This document shows positions 63,864 through 64,000 of a DNA stretch of 64,000 nt, one piece after another. Source of the stretch: Oceanihabitans sediminis (GTDB lineage: Bacteria > Bacteroidota > Bacteroidia > Flavobacteriales > Flavobacteriaceae). The stretch spans positions 62,001 through 126,000 of the forward strand of contig NZ_QPIG01000002.1 of NCBI RefSeq assembly GCF_003337215.1, in the 5' to 3' direction. The notes under the pieces were generated by a model. That model was not told the DNA's origin. It saw only the letters and a program-made list of their open reading frames with translations, and did not search any database. The translations under genes were made by a program, and so were the position numbers. How positions within the stretch are numbered: the first letter of the stretch is position 1; every line of letters starts with the position of its first letter.

Positions 63864-64000
63864 TTACTCTAAAGCATCTTCTAATTCATCTCCTGCATCT
63901 TCAATAGCATCTCCTGCATCATCTACAGCAGACTCAATATGTTCTCCAGGAGTTTTCTTTTCTTCTCTACAGCTTGTAAATACAGTAGAAATTGAAAACA
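63864..64000 (-). CDS. Acidic small lipoprotein, 5' truncated by window edge
   Basis: Read on the minus strand, the frame in phase with position 63998 encodes a signal-like FSISTVFTSC followed by REEKKTPGEH and an acidic repeat (AVDDAGDAIEDAGDELEDALE) before TAA at 63864-63866. The Cys in FTSC with preceding hydrophobic residues is a lipobox. The acidic helix-forming tail resembles small envelope-stress lipoproteins of Bacteroidota, but no family is certain. The start codon lies outside the window. Confidence 0.7.
   Translation of the reverse strand, partial: FSISTVFTSCREEKKTPGEHIESAVDDAGDAIEDAGDELEDALE

Noticed and set aside
1-64000. CRISPR array, prophage, transposase or rRNA
   Set aside because: No regular spaced repeats, phage structural genes, DDE or tyrosine recombinases or rRNA-like conserved blocks were noticed.

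Overview
The window is a stretch of AT-rich chromosome from a member of the Bacteroidota, most likely the family Flavobacteriaceae. The evidence is bacillithiol synthase BshA, a GH3/serine-hydrolase fusion, a protein ending in a type IX secretion (Por) sorting domain, many short lipoprotein signals, almost no Shine-Dalgarno sequences, and repeated matches to the Bacteroidota -7 promoter box TAnnTTTG upstream of genes. Coding density is high. I see no rRNA, tRNA, CRISPR array, prophage or insertion sequence. Genus cannot be fixed from the sequence.

Layout. 1-5.1 kb: the end of serB, a GH3/serine hydrolase fusion, bshA and a small outer-membrane protein. 5.2-12.5 kb: a D-lactate dehydrogenase-like flavoprotein, aroC, a dicarboxylate/amino-acid symporter, a sulfurtransferase and two small exported proteins. 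12.5-18.7 kb: a DCC protein, a MutS2-like ATPase without Smr domain, a lipoprotein hydrolase, a YfcC-type carrier and ung. 18.7-22.7 kb: a tight minus-strand set of five genes (2OG oxygenase, SUI1/YciH factor, DUF1835 protein, nucleoside phosphorylase, substrate-binding-like protein). 22.8-32.9 kb: fused E1 alpha/beta dehydrogenase, an S9 peptidase, a helicase, topoisomerase III and a serine/threonine dehydratase. 33-41.7 kb: a cold-shock protein, an MscS channel, EamA and MFS transporters, an NhaC-family transporter, pncB-pncA and a J-domain/KTSC protein. 41.7-47.7 kb: two DEAD-box helicases, then divergently a TetR-led redox operon. 47.8-55.1 kb: a three-gene signalling/envelope operon. 55-64 kb: GNAT, a third DEAD-box helicase, RlmI, OmpA lipoprotein, a broken DUF4369 lipoprotein, a leucine-rich-repeat T9SS protein, a thioesterase, DUF2461 and a truncated lipoprotein.

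The most interesting loci are four. (1) A compact RNA element at 37530-37615 has the conserved core of the SAM riboswitch clan in a SAM-IV or SAM-I/IV-like scaffold: no helix between P3 and P1, an extra hairpin outside P1, and a 5-bp pseudoknot between the P3 loop and the 3' tail. It starts just after a good -7 box and precedes an NhaC-family transporter, which suggests S-adenosylmethionine-controlled methionine uptake. (2) The operon at 47857-55053 encodes an HD-domain phosphohydrolase fused to the membrane domain known from Pycsar antiphage effectors, a large GAF-type protein, and a lipoprotein that joins a metallophosphatase, a possible atypical kinase-like domain and an Omp85-like barrel. 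(3) A perfect 14-bp TetR operator (44516-44529) abuts the -7 box of a TetR, SDR, nitroreductase and alcohol dehydrogenase operon. (4) A DUF4369 lipoprotein gene is split by one in-frame stop codon.

Coordinates and motifs were read by eye from the sequence. Family names rest on remembered family signatures, not on searches.
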